Assembly (NCBI GenBank): GCA_014238425.1
Contig: JABABD010000019.1
Location: 61,271-125,270 of the forward strand
Length of the DNA: 64,000 nt
DNA from: Flavobacteriaceae bacterium
Lineage (GTDB): Bacteria > Bacteroidota > Bacteroidia > Flavobacteriales > Flavobacteriaceae
Direction of reading: 5' to 3'
Under the pieces are notes generated by a model, which did no database searches, was not told where the DNA came from, and worked only from the letters and a program-made list of their open reading frames with translations. Positions 17,603 to 25,148 of this stretch are shown here, one piece after another. The translations under genes and the position numbers were made by a program. Within the stretch, counting starts at the first letter, position 1; every line of letters begins with the position of its first letter.

Positions 17603-18016
17603 ATGAAACTTAAAATAATAGCATTGTTGATATGTGGACTATTAGTAATTACTGCATGCAAAAAAAAGGCCAAAAAAGAAGAGGATAACGTAAAAACCAC
17701 AATCGTAGACACAGAATCTACACTGCGAAATTCAAATAACAAATCCGAAGGCATTAAAAACTGTGATGATTTTCTTGATACCTATGAAACTTGGACGAAT
17801 GACATAATAACGCTCATGGCCAAGCATAAAGATGACCCAGTAACATTGGCAACGTCACCTGAATATATCGATACCATGATGAAAGGCATGAATTTTATGC
17901 AAGATTGGCAAACAATCTCTGTGTCTTGTGCCTCAGACGATTCATACCCTAAACGTATGAAAGCTATACAACAAAGAATGGAAGATAAACAAAAAGAATT
18001 GGGCTTAAAAAATTAG
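17603..18016 (+). CDS. Small lipoprotein of unknown function
   Basis: A 137-residue protein. The signal peptide ends V-I-T-A-C, a lipobox with Cys19, followed at once by a Lys-rich patch (K-K-K-A-K-K-E-E-D). The mature part has two further cysteines (N-C-D-D-F-L-D and V-S-C-A-S) and is mainly helical and charged. I do not recognise a characterised family. It starts 63 bases after the OmpA-family gene and 49 bases before another small secreted protein gene. Confidence 0.75.
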   Translation: MKLKIIALLICGLLVITACKKKAKKEEDNVKTTIVDTESTLRNSNNKSEGIKNCDDFLDTYETWTNDIITLMAKHKDDPVTLATSPEYIDTMMKGMNFMQDWQTISVSCASDDSYPKRMKAIQQRMEDKQKELGLKN

Positions 18017-18064
18017 ACACAGATCTTATTAATACCAATATTTATAATAACAAAAAATAAAACG

Positions 18065-18508
18065 ATGAAACTCATACATATATTAAAACCAATACTATTA
18101 TTTTGTTTGGTGTTTTCAGTACAAATACAAGCTCAAAATCAAACGCCAAGTCCAGAACGTGTTGAAGAACTTTTAGAATTATTAGGGTATTGTAAAACTA
18201 ATTTAACTAATACCGAAAATAGAATCAAGAATATGGAAGAATCTCCAGAAGAATATTTTTTAGAACAATATAATTTTGCTAAAGAACTTTTAGAGGCTCA
18301 TAAAGGATGCCGCAATAGAATGAGAGGAGTACTTGCTAGTATAAGAAAAGATTATCCAGGATGGTTTAATTCACCAAATGCTACACTTTCTTTAGGAAGG
18401 GATCACGACATCACACCTCGTGAATTAGAGAACAAAGCAGCTACTTTAGAAGAGCGTCATGCAGCACTTTTGAAACGCTTTAAAAAACTTGAAGAGCCTG
18501 AGAATTAA
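18065..18508 (+). CDS. Small secreted helical protein of unknown function
   Basis: A 147-residue exported protein with a clear signal peptide (about 1-24, ending I-Q-A-Q). The mature protein is strongly helical with Leu/Glu/Lys heptad-like runs (V-E-E-L-L-E-L-L-G and A-A-T-L-E-E-R-H-A-A-L-L-K-R) and two cysteines. No family is recognised. It shares the intergenic style and orientation of the preceding lipoprotein gene and may be cotranscribed with it. Confidence 0.7.
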   Translation: MKLIHILKPILLFCLVFSVQIQAQNQTPSPERVEELLELLGYCKTNLTNTENRIKNMEESPEEYFLEQYNFAKELLEAHKGCRNRMRGVLASIRKDYPGWFNSPNATLSLGRDHDITPRELENKAATLEERHAALLKRFKKLEEPEN

Positions 18509-18580
18509 ATTATAATTACAACGGATGAAATTGCCCTCAGGAACAATTAAAGAATCCATATCAATCCCAAAATCATTGAG

Positions 18581-18604
18581 CCCTTGTTTTCAAGGGTTTT
18601 TTTT
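18581..18604 (+). terminator. Rho-independent terminator
   Basis: A 6-bp stem CCCTTG/CAAGGG (18581-18586 with 18591-18596) with a TTTT loop, followed by eight T residues. It closes the unit ending at 18508. Confidence 0.85.
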
Positions 18605-18686
18605 ACGTTCAATTCTAATCAAATTGTTACCTAATATTTATTCAACATTTCGTAACTTATTTGTCTAATCAAATATGTGAAAAATC

Positions 18687-19244
18687 ATGGCACAAACACT
18701 TTCAAATATGCTGCCTTTAGGCACTAAAGCTCCAGAGTTTTCACTATTGGACACTGTTACCGGTGAAACCAAGAATCTTCATCAAATCAAAGGAGCTAAA
18801 GGAACAATGATCATGTTCATCTGCAACCATTGCCCTTTTGTGAAGCATGTTAATACTGAGGTCAGTCAAATGGCCAAAGACTATAAAGATGCTGGCATAT
18901 CTTTTATAGCCATTAGTAGCAATGATGTGGAAAACTATCCGCAAGATGGTCCAGAGCTCATGAAAAAAAATGCAGAATCAGAAAATTTCATCTTTCCGTA
19001 TTTATATGATAAAACGCAAGAAGTTGCACGTGCTTATGACGCTGCTTGCACACCAGATTTTTATGTATTCGATTCTAATCTAGAACTTTCTTATCGGGGC
19101 CAACTAGATGATTCGCGTCCAGGAAATAATATTCCTGTGACTGGAAACGACTTAAGGCATGCCATTGAATGCATTATTATGGGTAATGACATTGATTTTC
19201 TTCAAAAACCGAGTATTGGCTGTAATATTAAATGGAAAAGCTAA
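18687..19244 (+). CDS. Thioredoxin-fold (AhpC/TSA-like) redox protein
   Basis: A 185-residue cytosolic protein of the peroxiredoxin/thioredoxin-like superfamily. It opens with G-T-K-A-P-E-F-S-L and carries C-N-H-C-P-F-V-K after strand two, a C-x-x-C redox site common in this bacterial family. The cis-proline region (A-C-T-P-D-F-Y-V-F) follows. It has no signal peptide. Likely role is thiol reduction or peroxide defence; the partner is unknown. Its stop is immediately adjacent to the stop of the BstA-like gene on the other strand, with no intergenic base. Confidence 0.85.
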   Translation: MAQTLSNMLPLGTKAPEFSLLDTVTGETKNLHQIKGAKGTMIMFICNHCPFVKHVNTEVSQMAKDYKDAGISFIAISSNDVENYPQDGPELMKKNAESENFIFPYLYDKTQEVARAYDAACTPDFYVFDSNLELSYRGQLDDSRPGNNIPVTGNDLRHAIECIIMGNDIDFLQKPSIGCNIKWKS

Positions 19245-19790
19245 TTACATCCAGCCTTTGCGTTTCAAAAGATTTTCAATATGTGCGTAGTGATGCGAAC
19301 TATGCCAAGCATAAATACCGATATTCTGTTTCAAAACGACTTCTTCGTTGCCTTCAGGATGTATAAAACTTCTGTTCAATTGTTCTTCTGTCAATCCTTT
19401 TAATAAATACACTAATTTAAAATGAACAGCACTCAAATGATCTAATGACATTTGTATAGGTGCTGTCTTGGTATCAAAGAGATTGGCCCATTCTTGTTCA
19501 AAATAAGGTTTGATAATTGGTTTTTCTTCTGTCAAAGCCCATTTAAAGCGAATATAGCTATGATGATGACTATCAGACACATGATGTACCACTTGCCTAA
19601 TGGTCCAGCCTTCTGGTCGGTAAGGTGTATCTAATTGCGCCTGACTAAGCGAGGAAACCAAATTACTTAAACGGTTTGGAAGATGCTCCAATATTGATAT
19701 CCATGATTTTTGATGGTCATTCGAAATAGCATCTGGTTTTTCAAATTTACCGATTGGGTAACGAAGGTGTTCTAGCTCTTTCTCTGTCAT
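19245..19790 (-). CDS. YfiT/BstA-like bacillithiol S-transferase family protein
   Basis: A 181-residue DinB-superfamily protein of the YfiT/BstA branch. It has the R-Y-P-I-G-K-F start, G-W-T-I-R-Q-V-V-H-H-V-S-D-S-H followed by H-S-Y-I-R-F-K-W, and a late Y-A-W-H-S-S-H-H-Y-A-H-I. These place three or four histidines at the metal site. In Bacillus the homologue conjugates bacillithiol to electrophiles. Whether this organism makes bacillithiol cannot be seen here. The neighbouring convergent thioredoxin-fold gene fits a thiol-redox theme, by position only. Confidence 0.83.
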   Translation of the reverse strand: MTEKELEHLRYPIGKFEKPDAISNDHQKSWISILEHLPNRLSNLVSSLSQAQLDTPYRPEGWTIRQVVHHVSDSHHHSYIRFKWALTEEKPIIKPYFEQEWANLFDTKTAPIQMSLDHLSAVHFKLVYLLKGLTEEQLNRSFIHPEGNEEVVLKQNIGIYAWHSSHHYAHIENLLKRKGWM

Positions 19791-19951
19791 GGTTTAAAGA
19801 TATAAAATAGCTGAATGAAAAGCATAAATTAAAACCTAAATGATGTAGATTATACATGATTATGTTAAACGATTTTTTAATTAGTTAAACGGAGATAAGT
19901 AATCACTTCATAAAATTATAGTAACTTATACACGCGTATTTATGTAAATCT

Positions 19952-20611
19952 ATGAAGTCCCTCACACTAACAGTATTGTTGTTTGTAAGTGTTACTGTTT
20001 TTAGTCAAAAAACCTATGAATTTGACTATTTACTTGAATATGATTTTTATTGGGATTACAGAACCCTAGAACCTACCAAATATATATACTTAACGAATTC
20101 TCAAAACAATGAGTACTCAGCTGTTTTAACGGAGAAAGACAGTGCAACACTTAAATTGGATTTTTTAGATCACAAAGGGAATCACTCAATAAATGATATA
20201 GGCAAAGAAGAAATTATCAAATCTAACAACTTTAATGTGAAATGCGGTGATGTGAGGCCTCATTCTAACACTAAAAAGAGTATTATAAAACGTTTCGATT
20301 TTATCATACTCAATGACACATTAATTAGTGGTAAAGCATTTGGGCATTATATCCTAAAATCTAGAAGAAACGATAATAGTGCTATCGAACATTACATCGT
20401 GAACACTTCATTTGATAGTCATTTACCTATACTTCGATATGCCACTGCTTTTGGTAAATGGGAACTAATTAAGAATCTTCCAAATGGTATTATTTCAGAA
20501 AAATACTTAATAAGTGCAAAGGGAAAGAAGCGTCATAAATTAGTATTAAAAAAATATACGGAAATTAACAAGGTCATCTTAATTCCTGAAGACTGCGATT
20601 ATAGTAAATAA
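19952..20611 (+). CDS. Secreted protein of unknown function
   Basis: A 219-residue exported protein with a signal peptide (about 1-19, ending V-F-S-Q). The mature part is rich in aromatic beta strands (Y-E-F-D-Y-L-L-E-Y-D-F-Y-W-D-Y) and polar residues, with two cysteines. I do not recognise the family. It stands alone, with 161 bases upstream and the 365-base gap containing a sigma-factor remnant downstream. Confidence 0.65.
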   Translation: MKSLTLTVLLFVSVTVFSQKTYEFDYLLEYDFYWDYRTLEPTKYIYLTNSQNNEYSAVLTEKDSATLKLDFLDHKGNHSINDIGKEEIIKSNNFNVKCGDVRPHSNTKKSIIKRFDFIILNDTLISGKAFGHYILKSRRNDNSAIEHYIVNTSFDSHLPILRYATAFGKWELIKNLPNGIISEKYLISAKGKKRHKLVLKKYTEINKVILIPEDCDYSK

Positions 20612-20620
20612 ATTAATACC

Positions 20621-20692
20621 TTAAATCGCGTTCATCACAAAATCTACCATCCTATCGCAATGTTTATTACCAAACTCGAGTATGGCTGTAAT
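20621..20692 (-). pseudogene. Decayed 3' end of an ECF sigma factor gene
   Basis: Read on the minus strand, this stretch ends in a stop (20621-20623) and encodes L-E-F-G-N-K-H-C-D-R-M-V-D-F-V-M-N-A-I. That matches the last residues of the intact sigma factor at 22408-23079 (F-E-F-G-N-K-H-C-D-R-M-V-D-F-V-M-R-C-I). At DNA level 20634-20685 and 22421-22472 agree at 49 of 52 positions, including the silent ones. Upstream the similarity is lost within about ten codons, and an in-frame stop appears near 20729. It is a fragment, not a usable gene. It marks an old duplication of the sigma gene around the CPBP gene. Confidence 0.8.
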
Positions 20693-20699
20693 TATTTTA

Positions 20700-20900
20700 T
20701 TAACGTGAGTTCTAAGTAAAAAGCAGGTTTATAGTCAAAAACATGGCAATGCCTAGTATAAATTGTCATTCGCGCGTGTAACATTGAGTCGTAGTACTAA
20801 ATCAGTCGAAGTGTTATCGAAATAAGAACTGAAATCCATTTTGCATTGTTCATTTGATGACCAAAAGATATTATTCATATTCATATCAAACTCACGTTAA
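20700..20900. repeat. 12-bp inverted repeat bounding ~200 bp of non-coding DNA
   Basis: TTAACGTGAGTT at 20700-20711 and its exact reverse complement at 20889-20900. Both ends begin or finish with TTAA. The left arm starts just where sigma-remnant similarity ends. The size and arrangement resemble a small non-autonomous mobile element, but no other copy is seen in the window and one such repeat is expected by chance in a window this size. Confidence 0.35.
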
Positions 20901-20976
20901 CTATATGATCTACATCTATCAAAAAAGCATTTATCTTTAACGAACAATAGATAAATCGAGGCCATTTTTACTCTAT

Positions 20977-22296
20977 TCAATCTGTTTTATCTTGGGTTCT
21001 ATCTTTGTCTTTCTTAAAATCAACCTTTAGATGTTCAATTTCCATTTCGTGTTTTTTGAAGATCAGACCATATTCATTTTTAAATATAATCTTTAGGTCA
21101 TCAAAATCATTTTTCTGGAACCTAAAATCAAATCTGTCAGCCAAGGTTATTTCTGTCAAAATATATTTATCATAATTCCAATTCAAATTCCCTGTCAATT
21201 GGTCTAAATTAAAACTTCCAAGCTTTACTTCATTTGTTAGTGTAACAGTCATAGTAGAAGCGTTCAAAGAATCATTTTTATGCTTGGCCAGAAGTGTCGT
21301 ATCTGATATTTGTAGCATCCATGCCTCTTGTAATACATTATATTTAGTAATTGAAAAATTATATAAAGTTTTTAGTTCATTGAGAATCACCTCTTTTGGA
21401 TCAAGATCATGAGAATAGGATTTGAATGTCAAATTGATTTTTTGATTCGATCTTTCTTCAGAATTATATTCAATTAATTTCCCTCCTTTATCAGCTAATA
21501 ATGGAATGATGCCCCTCAAGCTAAAATTCTCAAAAAATATTGAATCTGTAGAAAGAGGTGACATTCTTGATTTCATCTCTAGTTTTCCAAATTTTATTTC
21601 TTCAATCCTTAATTCATATTCAGCATTTGTAACATTCAGTTTTTCAACAGGTCCACTCATTAATATCAATGGAATTGCAAGGAAGATCAGATTGTGAAGA
21701 GAATGTAGGTAGAAGCCCCATAAAAGTCCATATTTAACTCTCAAATAACCCGTAAAAAGCCCCATTATGAATTGTGGTGCAAGCAAAATAGGAGCAAAAA
21801 TCAATAGTTTAAACGAGCTTTCGTAATTAGTCATATGTACTAAAGCAAAAACTACAGCAGACAAGTAAAATATGACTTTATAGTAAACTTCCCACTTGCT
21901 ACTTATATAGGCCGTTATTTTATCTTTGTTGTTCCCAGTAATCGAAGAAATGAATAAAAACACTTTTACAGGATAGTTATGCTTTAATCGTAAATACAAC
22001 CTGAAAATCAATTCTTCAATAAAGGGTATGATAAATGCCCCAAAAAGTATGATACTCCATAAAGGAAGTATTTGTAGTTGCTTGTATATCTTATTACTAC
22101 CACTATCAAAGAATCCAGCTTGCTCTATACTGTAAAGAATAGCCATTAGTATGCACATTATTACTACATCTATCGCTAAAATGGAAAGTAGCCGCTCACC
22201 TTTGAATCTTAATTTTTGTACTGGATCTTTTTGGTCCTTTGGATTTCTCAAGAAATGCCGAAAGTCAATCCAAGTATTTTTTACAGAATTTATCAT
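20977..22296 (-). CDS. CPBP intramembrane glutamic protease with an extracytoplasmic C-terminal domain
   Basis: A 439-residue protein from the ATG at 22296; the frame opens 11 codons earlier at a TTG. CPBP (Rce1-like) motifs are present: E-E-L-I-F-R (Glu94, Glu95, Arg99), F-A-L-V-H (His154) and H-S-L-H-N (His198, His201). About five membrane spans lie between 38 and 215. The charge distribution predicts N-in, C-out, leaving a soluble region of ~218 residues (222-439) outside the cytoplasm. That region is beta-rich, and I do not recognise it. CPBP proteins are usually just the membrane core. It starts 112 bases after the sigma-factor gene on the same strand. Substrate unknown. Confidence 0.82.
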   Translation of the reverse strand: MINSVKNTWIDFRHFLRNPKDQKDPVQKLRFKGERLLSILAIDVVIMCILMAILYSIEQAGFFDSGSNKIYKQLQILPLWSIILFGAFIIPFIEELIFRLYLRLKHNYPVKVFLFISSITGNNKDKITAYISSKWEVYYKVIFYLSAVVFALVHMTNYESSFKLLIFAPILLAPQFIMGLFTGYLRVKYGLLWGFYLHSLHNLIFLAIPLILMSGPVEKLNVTNAEYELRIEEIKFGKLEMKSRMSPLSTDSIFFENFSLRGIIPLLADKGGKLIEYNSEERSNQKINLTFKSYSHDLDPKEVILNELKTLYNFSITKYNVLQEAWMLQISDTTLLAKHKNDSLNASTMTVTLTNEVKLGSFNLDQLTGNLNWNYDKYILTEITLADRFDFRFQKNDFDDLKIIFKNEYGLIFKKHEMEIEHLKVDFKKDKDRTQDKTD

Positions 22297-22407
22297 ATTT
22301 TCATAAGTCAGTATTATGACCAAAAACAAAGGTATTCAATTCTAGTACATGATAACCAAAAGACATATAGTGGATTAACCACTTCAAGCTTTAAAAAAAC
22401 TGAAGAA

Positions 22408-23079
22408 TCAAATACAACGCATCACAAAATCAACCATCCTATCGCAATGTTTATTACCAAACTCGAATATAGTTTTATCTGAAGATAGCTTATAGAGTGA
22501 CTCTTTTAATAAGTTTTTGGCTCTGTGTAAACGGACCTTAGTATTGTTATGACTTATTTTAAGACAAGTAGCTATTTCGTCATATTCCATTCCTTCCACT
22601 TCATATAGCATATATATGATTTTATACTTTTCTGGAAGATTATCTATTGCTTTTTCAACCAATACTCCTGTCTCTTTATAAATTGCTAGTTCTTCAGGAT
22701 TTACATCACTCTTTTCTTTTAATTGAATCATCTTATCTGACATCTCATTATCCTTATTCAAGTCTACAATCCTGTTTCTTTTTCTTTTACGAAGTTTTTG
22801 AAGAGCTTCGTTAATTCCAATTCGTATTAACCAAGTCGAAAACGTTGACTCTTCCTTGAATTGATACAAGTTAATATATGCTTTCAAATAAGTCTCTTGC
22901 ATAGTATCTTCAATATCGTTTTTATTGCGCAAGTAACTCCTTATAACCCTAAAGAGCGTCTGATTATAACGACGAAGCAAAATCTCATACAATTCTTTTT
23001 CACCATCCAAGACACGCTTAATAACAAGGTTATCTGGCATTTTATTGGGCTCTAAAGTTTTAATCTTAATTGCTTCCAT
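22408..23079 (-). CDS. ECF-type RNA polymerase sigma factor
   Basis: A 223-residue sigma-70 family protein. Region 2 lies at about 30-100, with D-I-E-D-T-M-Q-E-T-Y-L-K-A-Y and F-S-T-W-L-I-R-I-G-I-N-E-A. Region 4 lies at about 140-195, with L-P-E-K-Y-K-I-I-Y-M-L and an H-N-N-T-K-V-R-L-H-R-A recognition helix. It would redirect RNA polymerase to a small regulon in response to an envelope signal. No classical anti-sigma gene is adjacent; the next gene on the strand encodes the CPBP protease. The 3' end exists as a second, degraded copy at 20621-20692. It is divergent from the DoxX-like gene. Confidence 0.93.
   Translation of the reverse strand: MEAIKIKTLEPNKMPDNLVIKRVLDGEKELYEILLRRYNQTLFRVIRSYLRNKNDIEDTMQETYLKAYINLYQFKEESTFSTWLIRIGINEALQKLRKRKRNRIVDLNKDNEMSDKMIQLKEKSDVNPEELAIYKETGVLVEKAIDNLPEKYKIIYMLYEVEGMEYDEIATCLKISHNNTKVRLHRAKNLLKESLYKLSSDKTIFEFGNKHCDRMVDFVMRCI
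22421..22472. repeat. Direct-repeat copy matching 20634-20685
   Basis: These 52 bases (inside the 3' end of the intact sigma gene) match 20634-20685 at 49 positions, in the same orientation. The pair flanks the whole CPBP gene, 1.8 kb apart. Confidence 0.85.
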
Positions 23080-23189
23080 GTATTAATGTGTTTTAGAGTT
23101 TGATGCTACGAACCTATAAAAATTACATTTTTTTTGTAATTACTTTCTTCTATTTGAATCCAATACGCATACAACCAAAACCTAAAACT

Positions 23190-23597
23190 ATGAAAGATTC
23201 TGTAAATCAATCAGAAATCAACAAATTACAACAACTATTAAAATACACTTTTGGACTTGTGCCTATAGCCGCAGGTGCAGATAAATTCTTGAATCTCTTG
23301 ACACAATGGGATTCATATCTTTCGCCATCCTTACTCGAGATGCTTCCATTAGACGGTTCAACATTTATGATGATTGTAGGTGTTATTGAAATAATTGCGG
23401 GAATCATTGTACTCACAAAAACAGAACTAGGTGCCTATATTGTATCGGCATGGCTCATTCTTATTGCTTTAAGTCTAATATTTACTTGGCATCACGTTGA
23501 TGTAGCCGTGAGAGATATTGTTATGGCTATCTCAGCATTTGCATTAGCAAAGCTCACTATCATCAACAATTCAATGAAAAACCCTCATAAAGGTTAG
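23190..23597 (+). CDS. DoxX-like small membrane protein
   Basis: A 135-residue membrane protein from the ATG at 23190; the frame is open 30 codons further upstream from a TTG but that part looks non-coding. It has about four hydrophobic segments, with G-L-V-P-I-A-A-G-A-D-K-F in the first and a W-H-H-V-D-V loop. The layout resembles DoxX/DUF417-type proteins of unknown function. It is divergent from the sigma gene. The 5' region (23121-23141) has a 7-bp stem with a T-rich loop that could be an operator. A TTTG at 23098 and TACATTTT at 23124 form an imperfect promoter. A strong terminator follows the gene. Confidence 0.72.
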   Translation: MKDSVNQSEINKLQQLLKYTFGLVPIAAGADKFLNLLTQWDSYLSPSLLEMLPLDGSTFMMIVGVIEIIAGIIVLTKTELGAYIVSAWLILIALSLIFTWHHVDVAVRDIVMAISAFALAKLTIINNSMKNPHKG

Positions 23598-23622
23598 ACT
23601 ATTAAACCCTATGAAAAAGAAG

Positions 23623-23653
23623 AAAAAAGCAGGTTATTGACCTGCTTTTTTTA
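23623..23653 (+). terminator. Rho-independent terminator
   Basis: A 12-bp stem AAAAAAGCAGGT/ACCTGCTTTTTT (23623-23634 with 23640-23651) around a 5-base loop, followed by further T. It closes the DoxX-like gene. Confidence 0.9.
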
Positions 23654-23660
23654 ATAATTA

Positions 23661-23668
23661 TATATTTG
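23661..23668 (+). promoter_or_regulatory. Bacteroidota -7 promoter element (TATATTTG)
   Basis: A perfect TAnnTTTG 43 bases before the MBOAT start. An ATTG at 23636-23639, 21 bases upstream, is a near match to the -33 TTTG. It lies directly after the previous terminator, as expected for a separate transcription unit. Confidence 0.5.
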
Positions 23669-23711
23669 TCCTGACTTTAATAACCTAGATTTAAGAAAGA
23701 ACCTAGTCAGT

Positions 23712-25142
23712 ATGCTTTTTAATTCTATCGACTTTGCCCTGTTCTTACCTATAGTATTTGTGCTGTATTGGTTTGTCACCCAAAAGAATTTGAAGCTACA
23801 AAACATACTCTTGCTTGTGGCGAGTTATGTTTTTTATGGTTGGTGGGATTGGCGTTTTCTTTCGCTTATTATCTTTAGCTCTACAGTAGATTACCTAATA
23901 GGAATACAATTATCAAAGACCACAAAAAGCAATAATCGCAAATGGTTATTATTTACGAGTTTATTTATCAATCTTGGCTTTTTAGGGTTTTTTAAGTATT
24001 TTAATTTCTTTGCTCAAAGCTTTACGGATGCGTTTACACTATTAGGGCAAGATTTTGAACTTTCTAGGTTAAACATCATATTACCAGTAGGTATTAGTTT
24101 TTACACCTTTCAGACACTGAGTTACACCATTGATGTTTACAGAAAAAAAATTGAACCAACTAAAAATCCTATTGCTTTTTTTGCATTTGTAAGTTTCTTT
24201 CCTCAATTAGTAGCAGGACCTATAGAAAGAGCGACAAACTTACTGCCTCAATTTTATAAGAAACGCATATTTAAGTCAAACCAAGCCATTGATGGTTTGC
24301 AGCAAATACTTTGGGGCTTATTCAAAAAAATAGTAATTGCAGACAATTGCGCTCAATATGCCAATGATATATTTAGTAACTACGATGTTTATTCATCACC
24401 TACGCTTATTATGGGAGTCATCTATTTTTCATTCCAGATTTATGGTGATTTCTCAGGATATTCGGACATCGCAATTGGCACATCAAAGTTATTTGGATTC
24501 AAACTCATGACAAATTTCAGGTATCCGTATTTTTCACGGGATATCGCAGAATTTTGGAGACGATGGCATATTTCATTATCGACGTGGTTTAGAGATTACT
24601 TATATATACCCTTAGGCGGAAGTCGTGGTAGTAAATGGAATGTCCTAAGGAACACCATTATTGTTTTTGTGGTTAGTGGGTTTTGGCATGGCGCCAATTG
24701 GACATTTATTGCATGGGGTGCCTTAAATGCTATTTATTTTATTCCCCTATTACTAGCTAAGAAAAATAGAGTGCACCTAGATAACATTGCCGAAAATTCT
24801 ATTTTACCGAGTCTTAAAGAAACACTAGGAATGCTGTGGACTTTTACTCTTATAGCATTAGCTTGGGTATTTTTTAGAGCAGAAACTATTTCTCATGCAT
24901 TTGACTACTTAGTGCATTTATTTAACTTTTCTGTGGGTTTTGATCGTTTAGAAATAAAAAGATATGCATTCGAAATTTTACCTTTGATACTCATTCTCTT
25001 TGGATTTGAATGGTTTTCACGTAAGGATGAACATCCAATGCAAAAGAAATATGTTTGGCTCAAGACGTTTGTTATTATTTTTATGCTCTTATTGCTAGGA
25101 AACTACTCTAATATGCAAGAATTTATCTATTTTCAATTTTAA
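23712..25142 (+). CDS. MBOAT-family O-acyltransferase (AlgI-like)
   Basis: A 476-residue multi-spanning membrane protein of the MBOAT family, at the family's usual length. Visible signatures are F-W-R-R-W-H-I-S-L-S-T-W-F-R-D-Y and the catalytic histidine in F-W-H-G-A-N-W-T. In AlgI-type systems the enzyme passes an acyl group (usually acetyl) across the membrane to an extracytoplasmic acceptor, using a partner transferase. The gene is followed after 6 bases by a gene for an SGNH-like protein, which supplies that partner. It is far from the polysaccharide locus at 36.8-64 kb, so the target glycan could be that polymer or another. Confidence 0.9.
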   Translation: MLFNSIDFALFLPIVFVLYWFVTQKNLKLQNILLLVASYVFYGWWDWRFLSLIIFSSTVDYLIGIQLSKTTKSNNRKWLLFTSLFINLGFLGFFKYFNFFAQSFTDAFTLLGQDFELSRLNIILPVGISFYTFQTLSYTIDVYRKKIEPTKNPIAFFAFVSFFPQLVAGPIERATNLLPQFYKKRIFKSNQAIDGLQQILWGLFKKIVIADNCAQYANDIFSNYDVYSSPTLIMGVIYFSFQIYGDFSGYSDIAIGTSKLFGFKLMTNFRYPYFSRDIAEFWRRWHISLSTWFRDYLYIPLGGSRGSKWNVLRNTIIVFVVSGFWHGANWTFIAWGALNAIYFIPLLLAKKNRVHLDNIAENSILPSLKETLGMLWTFTLIALAWVFFRAETISHAFDYLVHLFNFSVGFDRLEIKRYAFEILPLILILFGFEWFSRKDEHPMQKKYVWLKTFVIIFMLLLLGNYSNMQEFIYFQF

Positions 25143-25148
25143 GTTAAG

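Larger units (their letters stand above)
20612..20976. other. 365-base gene-free gap with a sigma remnant and an inverted repeat
   Basis: This is the only stretch over 300 bases without an intact gene. Bases 20621-20692 hold the decayed 3' end of a sigma-factor gene. A 12-bp inverted repeat (20700-20711 with 20889-20900) follows. I see no ORF, tRNA or terminator in the rest. The lack of coding content right next to a direct repeat suggests past rearrangement. Confidence 0.6.

Noticed and set aside
20977..22296. CPBP gene as part of a bacteriocin immunity locus
   Set aside because: No bacteriocin or ABC exporter genes are adjacent, and the extra extracytoplasmic domain is unlike immunity-type CPBP proteins.
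22369..22383. Five-base stem AGTGG/CCACT before the CPBP gene
   Set aside because: Short stem, loop of five, no T-run; expected by chance in intergenic DNA.
23100..23189. N-terminal extension of the DoxX-like gene
   Set aside because: The ORF opens with a TTG inside the divergent promoter region; the ATG at 23190 gives the normal family N-terminus.
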